64,000 bases of DNA from Pseudomonas sp. P8_241 (GCF_034008315.1 NZ_CP125377.1:1004001-1068000); one strand, 5' to 3'. Shown: positions 45,873 to 57,727, numbered from the stretch's first letter. The notes: generated by a model from the sequence alone, not told the origin. Translations and numbers: made by a program.

Positions 45873-46160
45873 TTAGTCGATGACTTTCGGAACCAGGTAC
45901 AGGCCGTTTTCGACCGCTGGTGCGATGGACTGGTAGGCCTCGCGGTGATTGGTTTCGGTCACGACGTCTGCGCGCAGGCGCTGGCTGGCTTCCAGTGGGT
46001 GGGCGAGCGGCTCGATACCGTCGGTATTGACCGCCTGCATTTCGTCGACCAGCCCGAGAATGCTGTTGAGGGCCGAAGTGATGTGTGGAAGATCGGCATC
46101 ATTTAGGCCAAGACAGGCCAGATGAGCGATTTTTTCCACGTCGGAGCGTTCAAGCGCCAT
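45873..46160 (-). CDS. gatC: Aspartyl/glutamyl-tRNA amidotransferase subunit C
   Basis: 95 residues: [19 protein letters not shown] start and the [17 protein letters not shown] segment are typical. It holds A and B together. First gene of the gatCAB operon, divergent from mreB. Confidence 0.96.
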   Translation of the reverse strand: MALERSDVEKIAHLACLGLNDADLPHITSALNSILGLVDEMQAVNTDGIEPLAHPLEASQRLRADVVTETNHREAYQSIAPAVENGLYLVPKVID

Positions 46161-46359
46161 TGGGATTCTCCAGTGGAAAACAAAACGGACGGCGTCCGTG
46201 TGTTAGATTGTCGGAACACTACCGCACTTCTACGGTCATAAGGCCGCGATTGTGGGGCTTGGTGCACAGAAAAGCGGCCAATTTAACATATTGGCGCCTT
46301 GCCCAAAATCCCTGTCGTTGTTAGAGTTTGCCGCACTTTTTTACCCACGCGTTGCCTAG

Positions 46360-47409
<1,050 letters not shown>

Positions 47410-47552
47410 GTCGCCGGAATGCCTCTATGCTGTTGAGCGCGCAGGCAGCACTTTGCAGTGCTGCCTGTTCGCGTTTATCTTCTGTCAGTCTGCATCCAGG
47501 CCGGATCGCTGTCGTATGAATAAAGAGAACATTTGCCTGGGAGGAGCGGCTT

Positions 47553-48659
47553 ATTAAACCGCTTTTCACCAAGGGTCCCTCACTGGGCGTGCGCTTGTTG
47601 GTGCTGGTCGTGCTGTCGGTCGCGTTGATGGTGGTCGATGCCCGCTTCACACTGCTCAAGCCGGTGCGTAGCCAGATGTCGCTGGTGCTGATGCAGTCTT
47701 ACTGGGTCACCGACTTGCCGCAGCGGCTGTGGCAGGGCGTGGCAAGCCAGTTTGGCAGCCGGACCGAACTCGTCGCCGAAAACGAAAAACTCAAGACCGA
47801 GAACCTGCTGTTGCAGGGGCGCATGCAAAAGCTTGCCTCCCTCACCGAGCAGAACGTGCGGCTGCGCGAGTTGCTCAACTCCTCGGCGCTGGTCAATGAG
47901 AAGGTCGAAGTGGCCGAGCTGATTGGCATGGACCCCAACCCATTCACTCATCGCATCATCATCAACAAAGGTGAACGTGACGGCGTGATCCTCGGGCAGC
48001 CGGTGCTCGATGCCCGCGGGCTGATGGGGCAGGTGGTCGAGTTGATGCCCTACACCTCACGTGTTCTCTTGCTGACCGATACCACTCACAGCATTCCGGT
48101 ACAGGTGAACCGCAACGGGTTGCGGGCGATTGCCAGCGGCACCGGCAATCCTGAGCGCCTGGAGTTGCGTCACGTGGCCGATACTGCCGATATCAAGGAA
48201 GGTGACTTGTTGGTCAGTTCCGGCCTCGGTCAGCGCTTCCCGGCGGGTTACCCGGTGGCGACGGTCAAGGAAGTGATTCACGACTCTGGCCAGCCGTTTG
48301 CCATTGTGCGTGCCGTGCCCACCGCTGCCTTGAATCGCAGCCGCTACTTGCTGCTGGTGTTCAGCGACGGGCGTACCGCCGAAGAACGCGCCAATGACGC
48401 GGCGCAGGCTCAGGAAGCGCTGGATCAGCACGGTGGTGGCCCGATGATTCCTCCTGCGGTGTCCAAGCCTGCCCTTGTACCGGCTGCAGCGGCCGCTCCG
48501 GTAGCTCCGGCGCCAGTGACTCCGGCTGCCCCGGCTCCCGCTGCCACGGCCCCGGTCAAACCTGTGACCCCCAAACCTGCCGCCAAGCCGCCCGCTGCCG
48601 CCAAGCCTGCGGCCAAACCGCCTGTCTCCGCACCGGCTTCTACTGGGGGACGAGAATAA
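47553..48659 (+). CDS. mreC: Rod shape-determining protein MreC, ATT start codon
   Basis: 368 residues if translation begins at ATT 47553. GGGAGGAG lies six bases before it, and reading ATT as Met gives MKPLFTKGPSLGVRLL, which aligns end to end with the E. coli N-terminus MKPIFSRGPSLQIRL. No ATG, GTG or TTG is in frame between the upstream stop (47517) and the GTG at 47589, which lacks a ribosome site and would drop the conserved residues. One membrane anchor (about 15-32), a coiled coil (about 70-105), the periplasmic beta-domains, and a Pro/Ala/Lys-rich tail (about 285-365). Bridges MreB to the periplasmic wall enzymes. Confidence 0.93.
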   Translation: MKPLFTKGPSLGVRLLVLVVLSVALMVVDARFTLLKPVRSQMSLVLMQSYWVTDLPQRLWQGVASQFGSRTELVAENEKLKTENLLLQGRMQKLASLTEQNVRLRELLNSSALVNEKVEVAELIGMDPNPFTHRIIINKGERDGVILGQPVLDARGLMGQVVELMPYTSRVLLLTDTTHSIPVQVNRNGLRAIASGTGNPERLELRHVADTADIKEGDLLVSSGLGQRFPAGYPVATVKEVIHDSGQPFAIVRAVPTAALNRSRYLLLVFSDGRTAEERANDAAQAQEALDQHGGGPMIPPAVSKPALVPAAAAAPVAPAPVTPAAPAPAATAPVKPVTPKPAAKPPAAAKPAAKPPVSAPASTGGRE

Positions 48660-49150
48660 TGGTCGGTACCACCGCATCGCGAAACGGCTGGATCGTCTGG
48701 CTGACCTTCGCTGTCGGCATGCTGCTCAGCATTTCGCCACTGCCGCAATTCATGGAAATCCTCCGTCCCCTGTGGCTGGCTATGCTGCTGGCCTTTTGGG
48801 CGCTGGCCCTGCCGCAGAAAGTCGGTATGGTCACCGCCTTTTGTCTCGGCCTGGCCGAAGATGTGCTCTACGGTACGCTGCTGGGGCAGAACGCATTGAT
48901 CCTGACGCTCATCACCTACCTGGTACTGGCGCTGCAACAACGCCTGCGGATGTTCCCGATGTGGCAACAGAGCCTGGTGATCCTGGTGATCTTCGGCCTC
49001 GCCCAGCTGGTTCAACTATGGCTCAGCGCCCTGACCGGCAATCGCCAGCCAACCCTGGCGCTGGTGCTGCCTGCCTTGGTCAGCGCATTGCTCTGGCCTT
49101 GGATTAGCTTCGGTTTGCGCGGATTGCGTCGACGCTACAAAATCAATTAA
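48659..49150 (+). CDS. mreD: Rod shape-determining protein MreD
   Basis: 163 residues, about five membrane helices ([36 protein letters not shown]). Its ATG overlaps the mreC TAA by one base. Inner-membrane partner of MreC. Confidence 0.94.
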   Translation: MVGTTASRNGWIVWLTFAVGMLLSISPLPQFMEILRPLWLAMLLAFWALALPQKVGMVTAFCLGLAEDVLYGTLLGQNALILTLITYLVLALQQRLRMFPMWQQSLVILVIFGLAQLVQLWLSALTGNRQPTLALVLPALVSALLWPWISFGLRGLRRRYKIN

Positions 49151-49182
49151 TCCGCTCAGGCATTAGACAGGGAGAGGTCTTG

Positions 49183-49779
49183 ATGAAACGGTTGTACCTC
49201 GCCTCAGGCTCGCCGCGTCGACGTGAGCTGCTCACGCAGATCGGCGTGCCGTTCACCGCCATCAGCGCGGATATCGATGAAACCCCTTTGTCCCACGAAT
49301 CCCCATCGGCCTATGTCGAGCGCCTGGCGCGCGGCAAAGCCGAGGCCGGGCACGGGGCGGTCGTGTCTGGGGATTCGTTCTGCGTCCTCGGCGCCGATAC
49401 CGCCGTGGTGCTCGACGGTAAAATACTCGGCAAACCGGTTGATGAAACCCAAGCGTGCGCCATGCTGAAGATGTTGTCCGGGCACGAACACCTGGTCTTG
49501 ACCGCTATTGCCGTGCTCGATGGCGAGCGTTGCGAATCCCGGGTTGTCACCAGTCGCGTGCGCTTTCGGGATATCAGTCCTGAAGAAGCCGTGGCCTACT
49601 GGGCCAGCGGAGAACCCCGGGACAAGGCGGGTGGTTATGGCATTCAAGGATTGGGAGCGGTGTTTGTTGCCGGGCTCAATGGAAGTTATTCGGCGGTGGT
49701 TGGACTGCCGCTGTGCGAAACCGCAGAACTGCTCGGCCATTTCGGCATACCCTGTTGGCAAACCCACAACGCGCGCTAA
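49183..49779 (+). CDS. Maf-family nucleotide pyrophosphatase (YhdE type)
   Basis: 198 residues from ATG 49183, with GGAGAGG upstream; a TTG one codon earlier is possible. Maf fold: [12 protein letters not shown], the catalytic ADTAVVLDG, and [15 protein letters not shown]. YhdE-type proteins hydrolyse dTTP/UTP and modified bases. Located between mreD and rng as in other gammaproteobacteria. Confidence 0.93.
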   Translation: MKRLYLASGSPRRRELLTQIGVPFTAISADIDETPLSHESPSAYVERLARGKAEAGHGAVVSGDSFCVLGADTAVVLDGKILGKPVDETQACAMLKMLSGHEHLVLTAIAVLDGERCESRVVTSRVRFRDISPEEAVAYWASGEPRDKAGGYGIQGLGAVFVAGLNGSYSAVVGLPLCETAELLGHFGIPCWQTHNAR

Positions 49780-49836
49780 GCGTCGTACAGAACAGATGCG
49801 GCCATTATCGTGAATACGCCTGAACGAGACCCTGCC

Positions 49837-51294
49837 ATGAGTGAAGAGATTCTGATCAACATCACGCCGATGGAATCGCGCGTGGCGGTGGTCGAAAACG
49901 GTGTCCTGCAAGAGGTTCATGTCGAGCGTACGCAAAAACGCGGGATCGTCGGCAATATCTACAAAGGCAAGGTCGTGCGGGTACTGCCGGGTATGCAGGC
50001 CGCTTTCGTCGACATCGGCCTTGATCGCGCCGCATTCATTCACGCGTCGGAAATATCCTTGCGAGAAGGCCCTGCGGTCGAAAGCATCAGTGCCCTGGTG
50101 CACGAAGGCCAAAGCCTGGTGGTGCAAGTCACCAAAGACCCGATCGGCTCCAAGGGCGCGCGCCTGACCACGCAACTGTCGATTCCTTCGCGCTATCTGG
50201 TGTACATGCCGCGCACAGCTCACGTCGGTATTTCCCTGAAGATCGAAGACGAAGCCGAACGCGATCGTCTCAAGCAAGTGGTCACCGATTGCGTGGCCAG
50301 GGAAGGCATCAAGGAAGCCGGCGGTTTCATCCTGCGCACGGCGGCCGAAGGCGCCGGCGCGGACGAGATCCTGATGGACATCCGCTACCTGCGTCGGCTT
50401 TGGGATCAGATCAACGAGCAGATAAAGACCATCAGCGCGCCGAGCGTGATCTACGAAGATCTCGGTCTGGCGTTGCGCACGCTGCGCGATCTGGTCAGTC
50501 CGAAAATCGAAAAAATCCGCATCGACTCCCGGGAAACCTTCCAGAAAACCACGCAGTTCGTCGCCGAACTCATGCCGGAGATCGCTGATCGTCTGGAGCA
50601 CTACCCCGGCGAACGGCCGATTTTCGACTTGTATGGCGTGGAAGACGAAATCCAGAAAGCGCTGGAACGTAAAGTCCCGCTCAAGTCCGGTGGCTATCTG
50701 GTGGTCGATCCGGCGGAAGCCATGAGTACCATTGACGTCAACACCGGGGCGTTCGTCGGCCATCGCAACCTCGAAGAAACCATCTTCAAGACCAATCTCG
50801 AAGCCGCGACCGCTATCGCACGTCAGCTGCGCCTGCGCAATCTGGGCGGCATCATCATCATCGACTTCATCGACATGGAAGATGAAGAGCACCAACGCCA
50901 GGTATTGCGCACGCTCGAGAAGCAATTGGAGCGCGATCACGCCAAGACCAACATCATCGGCATCACCGAGTTGGGCCTGGTGCAGATGACCCGCAAGCGT
51001 ACCCGCGAAAGCCTCGAACAGGTGCTGTGTGAGCCGTGCACCAGCTGTCAGGGACGCGGCAAGCTGAAGACGCCGGAAACCGTTTGCTACGAAATCTTCC
51101 GTGAAATCCTCCGTGAAGCTCGCGCCTATCAGGCGGAAGGCTATCGTGTATTGGCGAACCAGAAAGTTGTCGATCGACTACTGGATGAAGAGTCGGGCAA
51201 TGTCGCCGAGCTTGAAGGCTTTATCGGTCGCACGATTCGGTTCCAGGTCGAAACCATGTATTCGCAGGAACAGTACGACGTGGTGTTGCTCTGA
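49837..51294 (+). CDS. rng: Ribonuclease G
   Basis: 485 residues from ATG 49837 (MSEEILINITPME), equal to the P. aeruginosa protein; a GTG nine codons upstream is not used. An S1 RNA-binding domain (about 35-120, RGIVGNIYKGKVVRVLPGMQAAFVDIG), RNase H-like and DNase I-like parts with TIDVNTGAFVG and IIIDFIDMEDEEH (catalytic Asp), and the zinc-link cysteines CEPCTSC. Endonuclease for 16S rRNA 5'-end processing and mRNA decay. Confidence 0.96.
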   Translation: MSEEILINITPMESRVAVVENGVLQEVHVERTQKRGIVGNIYKGKVVRVLPGMQAAFVDIGLDRAAFIHASEISLREGPAVESISALVHEGQSLVVQVTKDPIGSKGARLTTQLSIPSRYLVYMPRTAHVGISLKIEDEAERDRLKQVVTDCVAREGIKEAGGFILRTAAEGAGADEILMDIRYLRRLWDQINEQIKTISAPSVIYEDLGLALRTLRDLVSPKIEKIRIDSRETFQKTTQFVAELMPEIADRLEHYPGERPIFDLYGVEDEIQKALERKVPLKSGGYLVVDPAEAMSTIDVNTGAFVGHRNLEETIFKTNLEAATAIARQLRLRNLGGIIIIDFIDMEDEEHQRQVLRTLEKQLERDHAKTNIIGITELGLVQMTRKRTRESLEQVLCEPCTSCQGRGKLKTPETVCYEIFREILREARAYQAEGYRVLANQKVVDRLLDEESGNVAELEGFIGRTIRFQVETMYSQEQYDVVLL

Positions 51295-51369
51295 ATCCCT
51301 ACGCGTCAGTAGCACTACAACGGCTTGCCGCAGTTTTTTGCAGGAACTTCGTCATGGGAGCCAACTGAC

Positions 51370-54300
51370 ATGGAACGTCTGACACGCATTTTGGCCGTAA
51401 TGACCCGCTGGGGTCTGGGCCTGTGCGCGTTGGTTTTGGTGTTGATGGCGCTCTATGTCAGCCTTGGCCGCGAATTGTCACCGTTGGTGGCCGAGTACCG
51501 TGCCGAAGTCGAAAGCAAAGCCACCAGTGCCTTGGGCATGCCGTTGCAGATCGGCGAGCTGGAAGGACGCTGGAGCGGCTTTGCCCCGATTCTGCTGGCT
51601 CACGACGTGACGGTCGGTGAGGGGGCCAATGCCTTGCATCTGGATCAGGTGCGCGCAGTCCCGGACCTTTGGGCCAGTGTGCTGGCGCGCCAGGTGCGTA
51701 TCGCTCATCTGGAGCTCAACGGGCTGAAGATCAGCCTCAAGCAAGGCGAGGATGGCCAGTGGGCGCTGGAAGGGTTGCCGGTGAAGGACGATCAGCCCCT
51801 CGATCCGGAGCAGTTGCTGAACCAGATGCAGATGATTCAGCAACTGTCGGTACTCGACAGCCAGGTCACTCTGCAACCGTTTGGCGAGTCACCGATGACC
51901 TTGACCTATGTCGGCATGAGTCTGAAAGTTGGCTCCACTCGTCAGCGGCTCGATGCTCGCTTGACCCTTCCTGACGGTCAGCCGATGGCCATGAGCCTGC
52001 GCACGCGCATTCGCGCCAGCCAGTGGAAGGATGGCGAGGCGCAAGTCTATCTGAGTCTGCCGCAAAGCGACTGGTCGAAGTGGTTGCCCGAAACGCTCAC
52101 CCGGCAATGGAATTTCACCGAGATCAAGGCCGGAGGCGAGCTGTGGCTGAGCTGGGGCAAGGGTGCCATGCAAAGCGCTGCCGTGCGCTTGAATGCACCG
52201 CAACTCAAGGGCGCCTATGCCGAGCGAAAGCCGATCCAGATCAACAATCTGGCGCTGAACGGGTATTTCCAGCGCAGCGCCGAAGGCATGTTGGTGACCC
52301 TGGATTCGCTGGCCATGAACCTCGGCGAGACGCGCTGGGAAACGCATTTGCAGCTCAAGCAAACGGCAGCGACGGACAAGACCGAAGAGCTATGGCACCT
52401 GCAGGCCGACCGTGTCGACCTGACTCCGCTCACGCCGCTGATCAATGCCCTCGGGCCGCTGCCCGAAGGTTTTGCCACAGTGGTAGATCGGCTCAAGGTC
52501 ACGGGCCGATTGCGTAATGTGCTGCTTGATGTTCGACCGAATGCCACTGATGAGAGCAAGTTCGAATTCGCCGCCAACCTCGATCAGGTTGGCTTCGACG
52601 CCTATCACGGCGCTCCGGCGGCGCGAAATGTCAGCGGCAGCATCAGCGCAAATCTGGGGCACGGCGAGCTGCGCATGGACAGCAAGGACTTCATGCTGCA
52701 CCTGGACCCTATCTTCGCCAAACCATGGCAGTACATTCAGGCCAATGCGCGGTTGACCTGGAAGCTGGATAAAGACAGCTTCACCCTGGTCGCGCCGTAC
52801 CTGAAGGTACTGGGCGAAGAAGGCAAAATTGCCGGTGACTTCCTGATTCGCCTGCATTTCGACCACACTCAGGAAGACTACATGGACCTGCGGGTCGGCC
52901 TCGTAGAGGGCGACGGCCGCTACACCGCCAAGTACCTGCCGAAAGTCCTCAGTCCTGCGCTCGATGAATGGCTGCGCACCGCCATTCTGAAAGGCGCGGT
53001 CGACCAGGGTTTCTTCCAGTATCAGGGATCACTGAGCCACGATGCCAAGGACACGGATCGCAGCATCAGCCTGTTCTTCAAGGTTCACGATGCCGAGTTG
53101 GCGTTCCAGCCGGGCTGGCCGCATGTGCGTAATGTCACGGGCGATGTGTTCGTCGAAGACAGTGGGGTGCGGGTTCTGGCCAGCAAGGGACAGTTGCTCG
53201 ACACCCAGGTCAGCGATATTTACGTCAATATCCCTCACGCTCCAGCGGGGCAAGACTCTCACCTCTTGCTCGACGGCCAATTTGCCGGTGGACTGGGCGA
53301 TGGCCTGAAAATCCTTCAGCAAGCCCCTATCGGTACTGCTGACACCTTTGCCGGGTGGGAAGGCGAGGGTGAGTTGCACGGCAAACTGAATCTGGATATC
53401 CCGCTGGCCAAGGCCACGCAACCGAAGATCATCGTCGATTTCAAAACCGCCAAGGCACGGTTGAAGCTGGCCGAACCTGAGCTGGAACTGACCCAGCTCA
53501 AAGGAGATTTCCGTTTTGACAGCGGCAAGGGGCTGAGTGGTCAGAACATCAGCGCCAGAGCCTTCGACAAACCGGTGTCCGCGCAGATTTTTGCCGATGG
53601 CCGTGCAGGCAAGCTCAATACTCGCGTTGTGGCTTCGGGCCAGGTCGAGGTCAAGAAACTCACCGATTGGCTTAAGGTGACGCAGCCGCTACCGGTCAGT
53701 GGCGTGATCCCTTATCAACTGCAGCTGACCCTGGATGGTGCCGACAGCCAGTTAATGGTCAATTCCAGCCTCAAAGGCGTGGCGATCGATTTGCCAGCAC
53801 CGTTCGGCCTGGCCGCCGATGTCGGGCGCGATACAACGTTTCGTATGACCTTGCAGGGCGCCGAGCGGCGCTACTGGGTCACCTACGGGAACCTGGCGAG
53901 TTTCACGTTTGCGGCGCCGACTGCCAACTTCGCCGACGGTCGCGGTGAATTGTTCCTGGGCGGCGGCGATGCCGTGTTGCCTGGCGCTAAGGGCCTGCGA
54001 ATACGCGGTGTGTTGTCGGAACTGGACGTCGGCCCTTGGAAGGCGCTGGTAGACAAGTACGCCGGCCAGGACCCAGGCGGCAGCGCCAAACAGTTGCTCA
54101 GCAGTGCGGATATCAAAGTGGGCAAGCTCACTGGCATTGGCACGACACTGGATCAGGCTTCGGTGCAATTGACGCGTAAAGCGGCCTCCTGGGCGGCGCA
54201 ACTCGACAGTCAGCAAGTCAAGGGCAGCGCGAGCATTCCTGACGCGAAAGGCGTGCCGATTGTGATCAATCTGCAAACTGTCCGTTTACCCGCACCGGAT

Positions 54301-55173
54301 CCGAAGGTGCTGGCCGATGAAAATTCGCCGGACCCGCTGGCAACCGTGGACCCGACGAAAATCCCGGCGGTGGATATCACCATCAATCAGCTGTATCAGG
54401 GCAAGGACCTGGTCGGCGCGTGGTCGCTGAAGATTCGACCGACAGCCAAAGGTATTGCCTTCAACGCGCTGGATCTGGGCCTCAAGGGCATTTTGCTGGT
54501 GGGCAGCGGTGGCTGGGAAGGAGCACCTGGCGCCAGCAACAGTTGGTACAAGGGCCGCATCAGCGGTAAAAATCTCGCCGATGTGCTTAAGGGTTGGGGG
54601 TTTGCGCCGAGTGTCACCAGCCAGGACTTTCACATGGACGTTGACGGCCGTTGGCCCGGCTCTCCAGCCTGGGTCGCCACCAAGCGTTTCTCCGGGACGC
54701 TCGATGCGACGCTCAATGAAGGTCAGTTTGTCGAGGTGGAGGGCAGCGCCCAGGCATTACGCGTGTTTGGCCTGCTCAACTTCAACTCCATCGGGCGTCG
54801 CCTGCGTCTCGATTTTTCCGACCTGTTTGGCAAAGGCCTGAGTTATGACCGGGTCAAAGGTTTGCTGGTGGCGACGAACGGTGTGTATGTCACCCGTGAG
54901 CCGATTCGCTTGACAGGCCCGTCCAGCACCATCGAGCTCGACGGTACGTTGAATATGGTGGCTGACAAGATCGATGCGAAATTGCTGGTGACCTTGCCGG
55001 TGACCAACAACCTGCCGATTGCTGCGCTGATTGTCGGCGCGCCCGCCATCGGTGGTGCGCTGTTCCTGATGGACAAGCTGATCGGCGACCGCGTCTCGCG
55101 TTTCGCCAGCGTCAAGTACACGGTCAAAGGGCCGTGGAAAGAGCCGAAAATCACCTTTGAAAAACCTTTTTGA
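51370..55173 (+). CDS. yhdP: YhdP-family AsmA-like phospholipid transport protein
   Basis: 1267 residues from ATG 51370, with GGGAG upstream. A single N-terminal helix (MTRWGLGLCALVLVLMALYVSL region) anchors a long periplasmic beta-rich repeat domain (DUF3971 and the AsmA C-terminal region), ending near GGALFLMDKLIGDRVSRFASVKY. With TamB and YdbH this family forms bridges that carry phospholipids from inner to outer membrane. Same neighbourhood (rng-yhdP-nitrilase-tldD) as in other Pseudomonas. The largest gene of the window. Confidence 0.92.
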   Translation: MERLTRILAVMTRWGLGLCALVLVLMALYVSLGRELSPLVAEYRAEVESKATSALGMPLQIGELEGRWSGFAPILLAHDVTVGEGANALHLDQVRAVPDLWASVLARQVRIAHLELNGLKISLKQGEDGQWALEGLPVKDDQPLDPEQLLNQMQMIQQLSVLDSQVTLQPFGESPMTLTYVGMSLKVGSTRQRLDARLTLPDGQPMAMSLRTRIRASQWKDGEAQVYLSLPQSDWSKWLPETLTRQWNFTEIKAGGELWLSWGKGAMQSAAVRLNAPQLKGAYAERKPIQINNLALNGYFQRSAEGMLVTLDSLAMNLGETRWETHLQLKQTAATDKTEELWHLQADRVDLTPLTPLINALGPLPEGFATVVDRLKVTGRLRNVLLDVRPNATDESKFEFAANLDQVGFDAYHGAPAARNVSGSISANLGHGELRMDSKDFMLHLDPIFAKPWQYIQANARLTWKLDKDSFTLVAPYLKVLGEEGKIAGDFLIRLHFDHTQEDYMDLRVGLVEGDGRYTAKYLPKVLSPALDEWLRTAILKGAVDQGFFQYQGSLSHDAKDTDRSISLFFKVHDAELAFQPGWPHVRNVTGDVFVEDSGVRVLASKGQLLDTQVSDIYVNIPHAPAGQDSHLLLDGQFAGGLGDGLKILQQAPIGTADTFAGWEGEGELHGKLNLDIPLAKATQPKIIVDFKTAKARLKLAEPELELTQLKGDFRFDSGKGLSGQNISARAFDKPVSAQIFADGRAGKLNTRVVASGQVEVKKLTDWLKVTQPLPVSGVIPYQLQLTLDGADSQLMVNSSLKGVAIDLPAPFGLAADVGRDTTFRMTLQGAERRYWVTYGNLASFTFAAPTANFADGRGELFLGGGDAVLPGAKGLRIRGVLSELDVGPWKALVDKYAGQDPGGSAKQLLSSADIKVGKLTGIGTTLDQASVQLTRKAASWAAQLDSQQVKGSASIPDAKGVPIVINLQTVRLPAPDPKVLADENSPDPLATVDPTKIPAVDITINQLYQGKDLVGAWSLKIRPTAKGIAFNALDLGLKGILLVGSGGWEGAPGASNSWYKGRISGKNLADVLKGWGFAPSVTSQDFHMDVDGRWPGSPAWVATKRFSGTLDATLNEGQFVEVEGSAQALRVFGLLNFNSIGRRLRLDFSDLFGKGLSYDRVKGLLVATNGVYVTREPIRLTGPSSTIELDGTLNMVADKIDAKLLVTLPVTNNLPIAALIVGAPAIGGALFLMDKLIGDRVSRFASVKYTVKGPWKEPKITFEKPF

Positions 55174-55205
55174 AAGCCACGCTTAGAGGCTATGGAGTAG
55201 CATGA

Positions 55206-55275
55206 CCGAAGGCTGCGATTTTTTGATCTTGCTGTTTCAAATCAAATGATCGCAGCCTTCGGCAGCTCCTACAGG
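55206..55275. repeat. REP pair (GATCGCAGCC family)
   Basis: CCGAAGGCTGCGATTTTTTG and GATCGCAGCCTTCGGCAGCT, between yhdP and the nitrilase-like gene. It has a T6 run that could terminate yhdP transcription. Confidence 0.8.
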
Positions 55276-55305
55276 GTCTGTGTTTATTTCAGAAAGGATC
55301 AATCC

Positions 55306-56160
55306 ATGTCTGTCGCGGTGATTCAAATGGTCAGCCAGAGCGATGTGCTGGCCAACTTGGCCCAGGCCCGTCGTTTGCTTGAACAAGCGGCTGCGGGCGG
55401 TGCGAGGCTTGCCGTGCTGCCGGAGAATTTCGCTGCCATGGGGCGCCGTGACATCGCCGATATCGGCCGCGCCGAAGCGTTGGGCGAAGGCCCGATCCTG
55501 CCGTGGTTGAAACAGACCGCGCGCGACCTCAAGTTATGGATAGTGGCTGGCACCTTGCCGTTGCCACCGGTGGATCAGCCGGCGGCCAAGGTACACGCCT
55601 GTTCGTTGCTGGTTGATGACCAGGGCGAAACGATGGCGCGCTATGACAAGCTGCACTTGTTCGACGTCGACGTGGCGGACAATCGCGGACGTTATCGCGA
55701 ATCCGATGACTATGCTTATGGCAGTGGCGTCGTGGTGGCAGACACACCGGTCGGTCGGGTTGGTCTGACGGTCTGTTATGACTTGCGCTTCCCGGAGCTG
55801 TACAGCGAGTTACGCGCTGCCGGTGCGCAACTGATTACGGCGCCTTCTGCGTTTACTGCCGTGACCGGCGCCGCGCACTGGGAAGTGCTGATTCGCGCAC
55901 GAGCCATCGAGACCCAGTGTTATGTGCTTGCGGCTGCCCAGGGCGGGACGCATCCGGGGCCGCGAGAGACTTTCGGTCACGCTGCTATCATCGATCCCTG
56001 GGGGCGGGTGCTGGCGCAACAGGATCAAGGCGAGGCCGTGCTGCTGGCCGAACGCGACAGCAGCGAACAGGCGTCCATCCGGGCGCGGATGCCGGTGTCC
56101 ACTCATCGGCGCTTTTTCTCGCAGGGCGCCCAGCGACCTGCATCAGAACGACGAATTTAA
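55306..56160 (+). CDS. Carbon-nitrogen hydrolase (nitrilase superfamily, Nit-like)
   Basis: 284 residues from ATG 55306, with AAAGGAT upstream. The catalytic triad is E40 (LPENF), K115 (ARYDKLHLFDVD) and C157 (TVCYDLRFPELY), in the order of the omega-amidase/Nit1 group. Members repair deaminated glutathione or hydrolyse 2-oxoacid amides. Just before tldD. Confidence 0.9.
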   Translation: MSVAVIQMVSQSDVLANLAQARRLLEQAAAGGARLAVLPENFAAMGRRDIADIGRAEALGEGPILPWLKQTARDLKLWIVAGTLPLPPVDQPAAKVHACSLLVDDQGETMARYDKLHLFDVDVADNRGRYRESDDYAYGSGVVVADTPVGRVGLTVCYDLRFPELYSELRAAGAQLITAPSAFTAVTGAAHWEVLIRARAIETQCYVLAAAQGGTHPGPRETFGHAAIIDPWGRVLAQQDQGEAVLLAERDSSEQASIRARMPVSTHRRFFSQGAQRPASERRI

Positions 56161-56172
56161 GGCGTAAAACAT

Positions 56173-57615
56173 ATGAGCGAGTTGTTGTCCTCAGTCAGTG
56201 AACACCTCCTGGCGCCCGGCGGCGTGACGATCGAGAGCCTGCAAGGTGTGCTCGGCGATCTGGCTGGCCCGGGCATCGATGCCGCCGACCTGTATTTCCA
56301 GGGGCAGATTTCCGAGTCCTGGGCGTTGGAAGACGGCATCGTCAAGGAAGGCAGCTTCAACCTCGATCAGGGTGTGGGTGTGCGGGCGCAATCGGGTGAA
56401 AAAACCGGTTTTGCTTATAGCAACGCCATCACCCTGGAAGCCTTGGGCGCAGCAGCCCGTGCTGCCCGTTCGATTTCTCGCGCCGGGCAGAATGGCACGG
56501 TACAGGCGTTCACCACGCAAGATGTCGCGCAGTTGTATGGGCCGGACAATCCGCTGGAAGTGCTGTCCCGTGCCGAGAAAGTCGATTTGCTCAAGCGCAT
56601 CGACGCCGCCACCCGCGCGCTCGATCCGCGTATCCAGCAGGTCACCGTGAGCATGGCCGGTGTCTGGGAGCGGATTCTGGTGGCCTCCACCGACGGCGGC
56701 CTGGCGGCGGACGTGCGACCGCTGGTGCGTTTCAATGTCAGTGTGATCGTCGAGCAGAACGGTCGTCGCGAGCGCGGTGGACATGGCGGTGGCGGTCGTA
56801 CCGACTACCGCTATTTCCTCGCCGAAGACCGCGCCATGGGCTATGCCCGTGAAGCATTGCGCCAGGCACTGGTCAATCTTGAAGCGATTCCGGCACCGGC
56901 CGGTACCTTGCCGGTGGTGCTCGGTTCCGGGTGGTCGGGCGTGCTGCTGCACGAAGCGGTCGGGCATGGTCTGGAAGGCGATTTCAATCGCAAGGGCAGT
57001 TCGGCTTACAGCGGACGCATGGGCGAAATGGTTGCGTCCAAGCTTTGCACCATCGTCGATGACGGCACCCTGGCCGGTCGCCGTGGCTCGTTGAGTGTCG
57101 ATGACGAAGGCACGCCGACCGAGTGCACCACGCTGATCGAGAACGGCGTGCTCAAAGGCTACATGCAGGACAAGCTCAATGCCCGCCTGATGGGCGTGGC
57201 CCGCACCGGCAATGGTCGTCGAGAATCCTATGCGCACCTGCCGATGCCGCGCATGACCAACACTTACATGCTCGCCGGCGAAAGCGATCCGCAAGAAATC
57301 ATCGCCTCGGTGAAACGCGGAATCTACTGCGCCAATCTCGGCGGCGGTCAGGTGGATATCACCAGCGGCAAATTCGTGTTCTCCACCAGCGAGGCGTATC
57401 TGATCGAGGACGGCAAGATCACTGCCCCGGTCAAAGGTGCAACACTGATCGGCAACGGGCCGGAAGCCATGAGCAAAGTGTCGATGGTCGGTAACGACCT
57501 CTCACTGGACAGTGGTGTGGGGACGTGCGGCAAGGATGGGCAGTCGGTGCCGGTGGGTGTCGGCCAGCCAACGCTGAAGATTGATGCGATCACCGTGGGT
57601 GGCACGGGTTCGTAA
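56173..57615 (+). CDS. tldD: Metalloprotease TldD
   Basis: 480 residues. The zinc motif HEAVGH (H260, E261, H265; form HExxxH) is followed by [19 protein letters not shown], and the third ligand is probably C in [12 protein letters not shown]. Works with PmbA (TldE) as a heterodimer that degrades unfolded peptides and matures microcins in other bacteria. 12 bp after the hydrolase gene. Confidence 0.96.
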   Translation: MSELLSSVSEHLLAPGGVTIESLQGVLGDLAGPGIDAADLYFQGQISESWALEDGIVKEGSFNLDQGVGVRAQSGEKTGFAYSNAITLEALGAAARAARSISRAGQNGTVQAFTTQDVAQLYGPDNPLEVLSRAEKVDLLKRIDAATRALDPRIQQVTVSMAGVWERILVASTDGGLAADVRPLVRFNVSVIVEQNGRRERGGHGGGGRTDYRYFLAEDRAMGYAREALRQALVNLEAIPAPAGTLPVVLGSGWSGVLLHEAVGHGLEGDFNRKGSSAYSGRMGEMVASKLCTIVDDGTLAGRRGSLSVDDEGTPTECTTLIENGVLKGYMQDKLNARLMGVARTGNGRRESYAHLPMPRMTNTYMLAGESDPQEIIASVKRGIYCANLGGGQVDITSGKFVFSTSEAYLIEDGKITAPVKGATLIGNGPEAMSKVSMVGNDLSLDSGVGTCGKDGQSVPVGVGQPTLKIDAITVGGTGS

Positions 57616-57630
57616 GGAGGCATACATCCC

Positions 57631-57718
57631 GTGCAGGAGCTGCCGAGGGCTGCGATCTTTTGATTTTGCTTTTGAGAAACAAGATCAAAAGATCGCAGCC
57701 TGCGGCAGCTCCTACAGG
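57631..57718. repeat. REP pair (GATCGCAGCC family)
   Basis: GCAGGAGCTGCCGAGGGCTG and AGATCGCAGCCTGCGGCAGC, between the convergent tldD and darP genes. Confidence 0.83.
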
Positions 57719-57727
57719 GGGCGAGAA

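Noticed and set aside
49204..50940. Minus-strand open frame of 578 codons opposite maf and rng
   Set aside because: Spans two well-supported genes on the other strand and has no own ribosome site or family resemblance.
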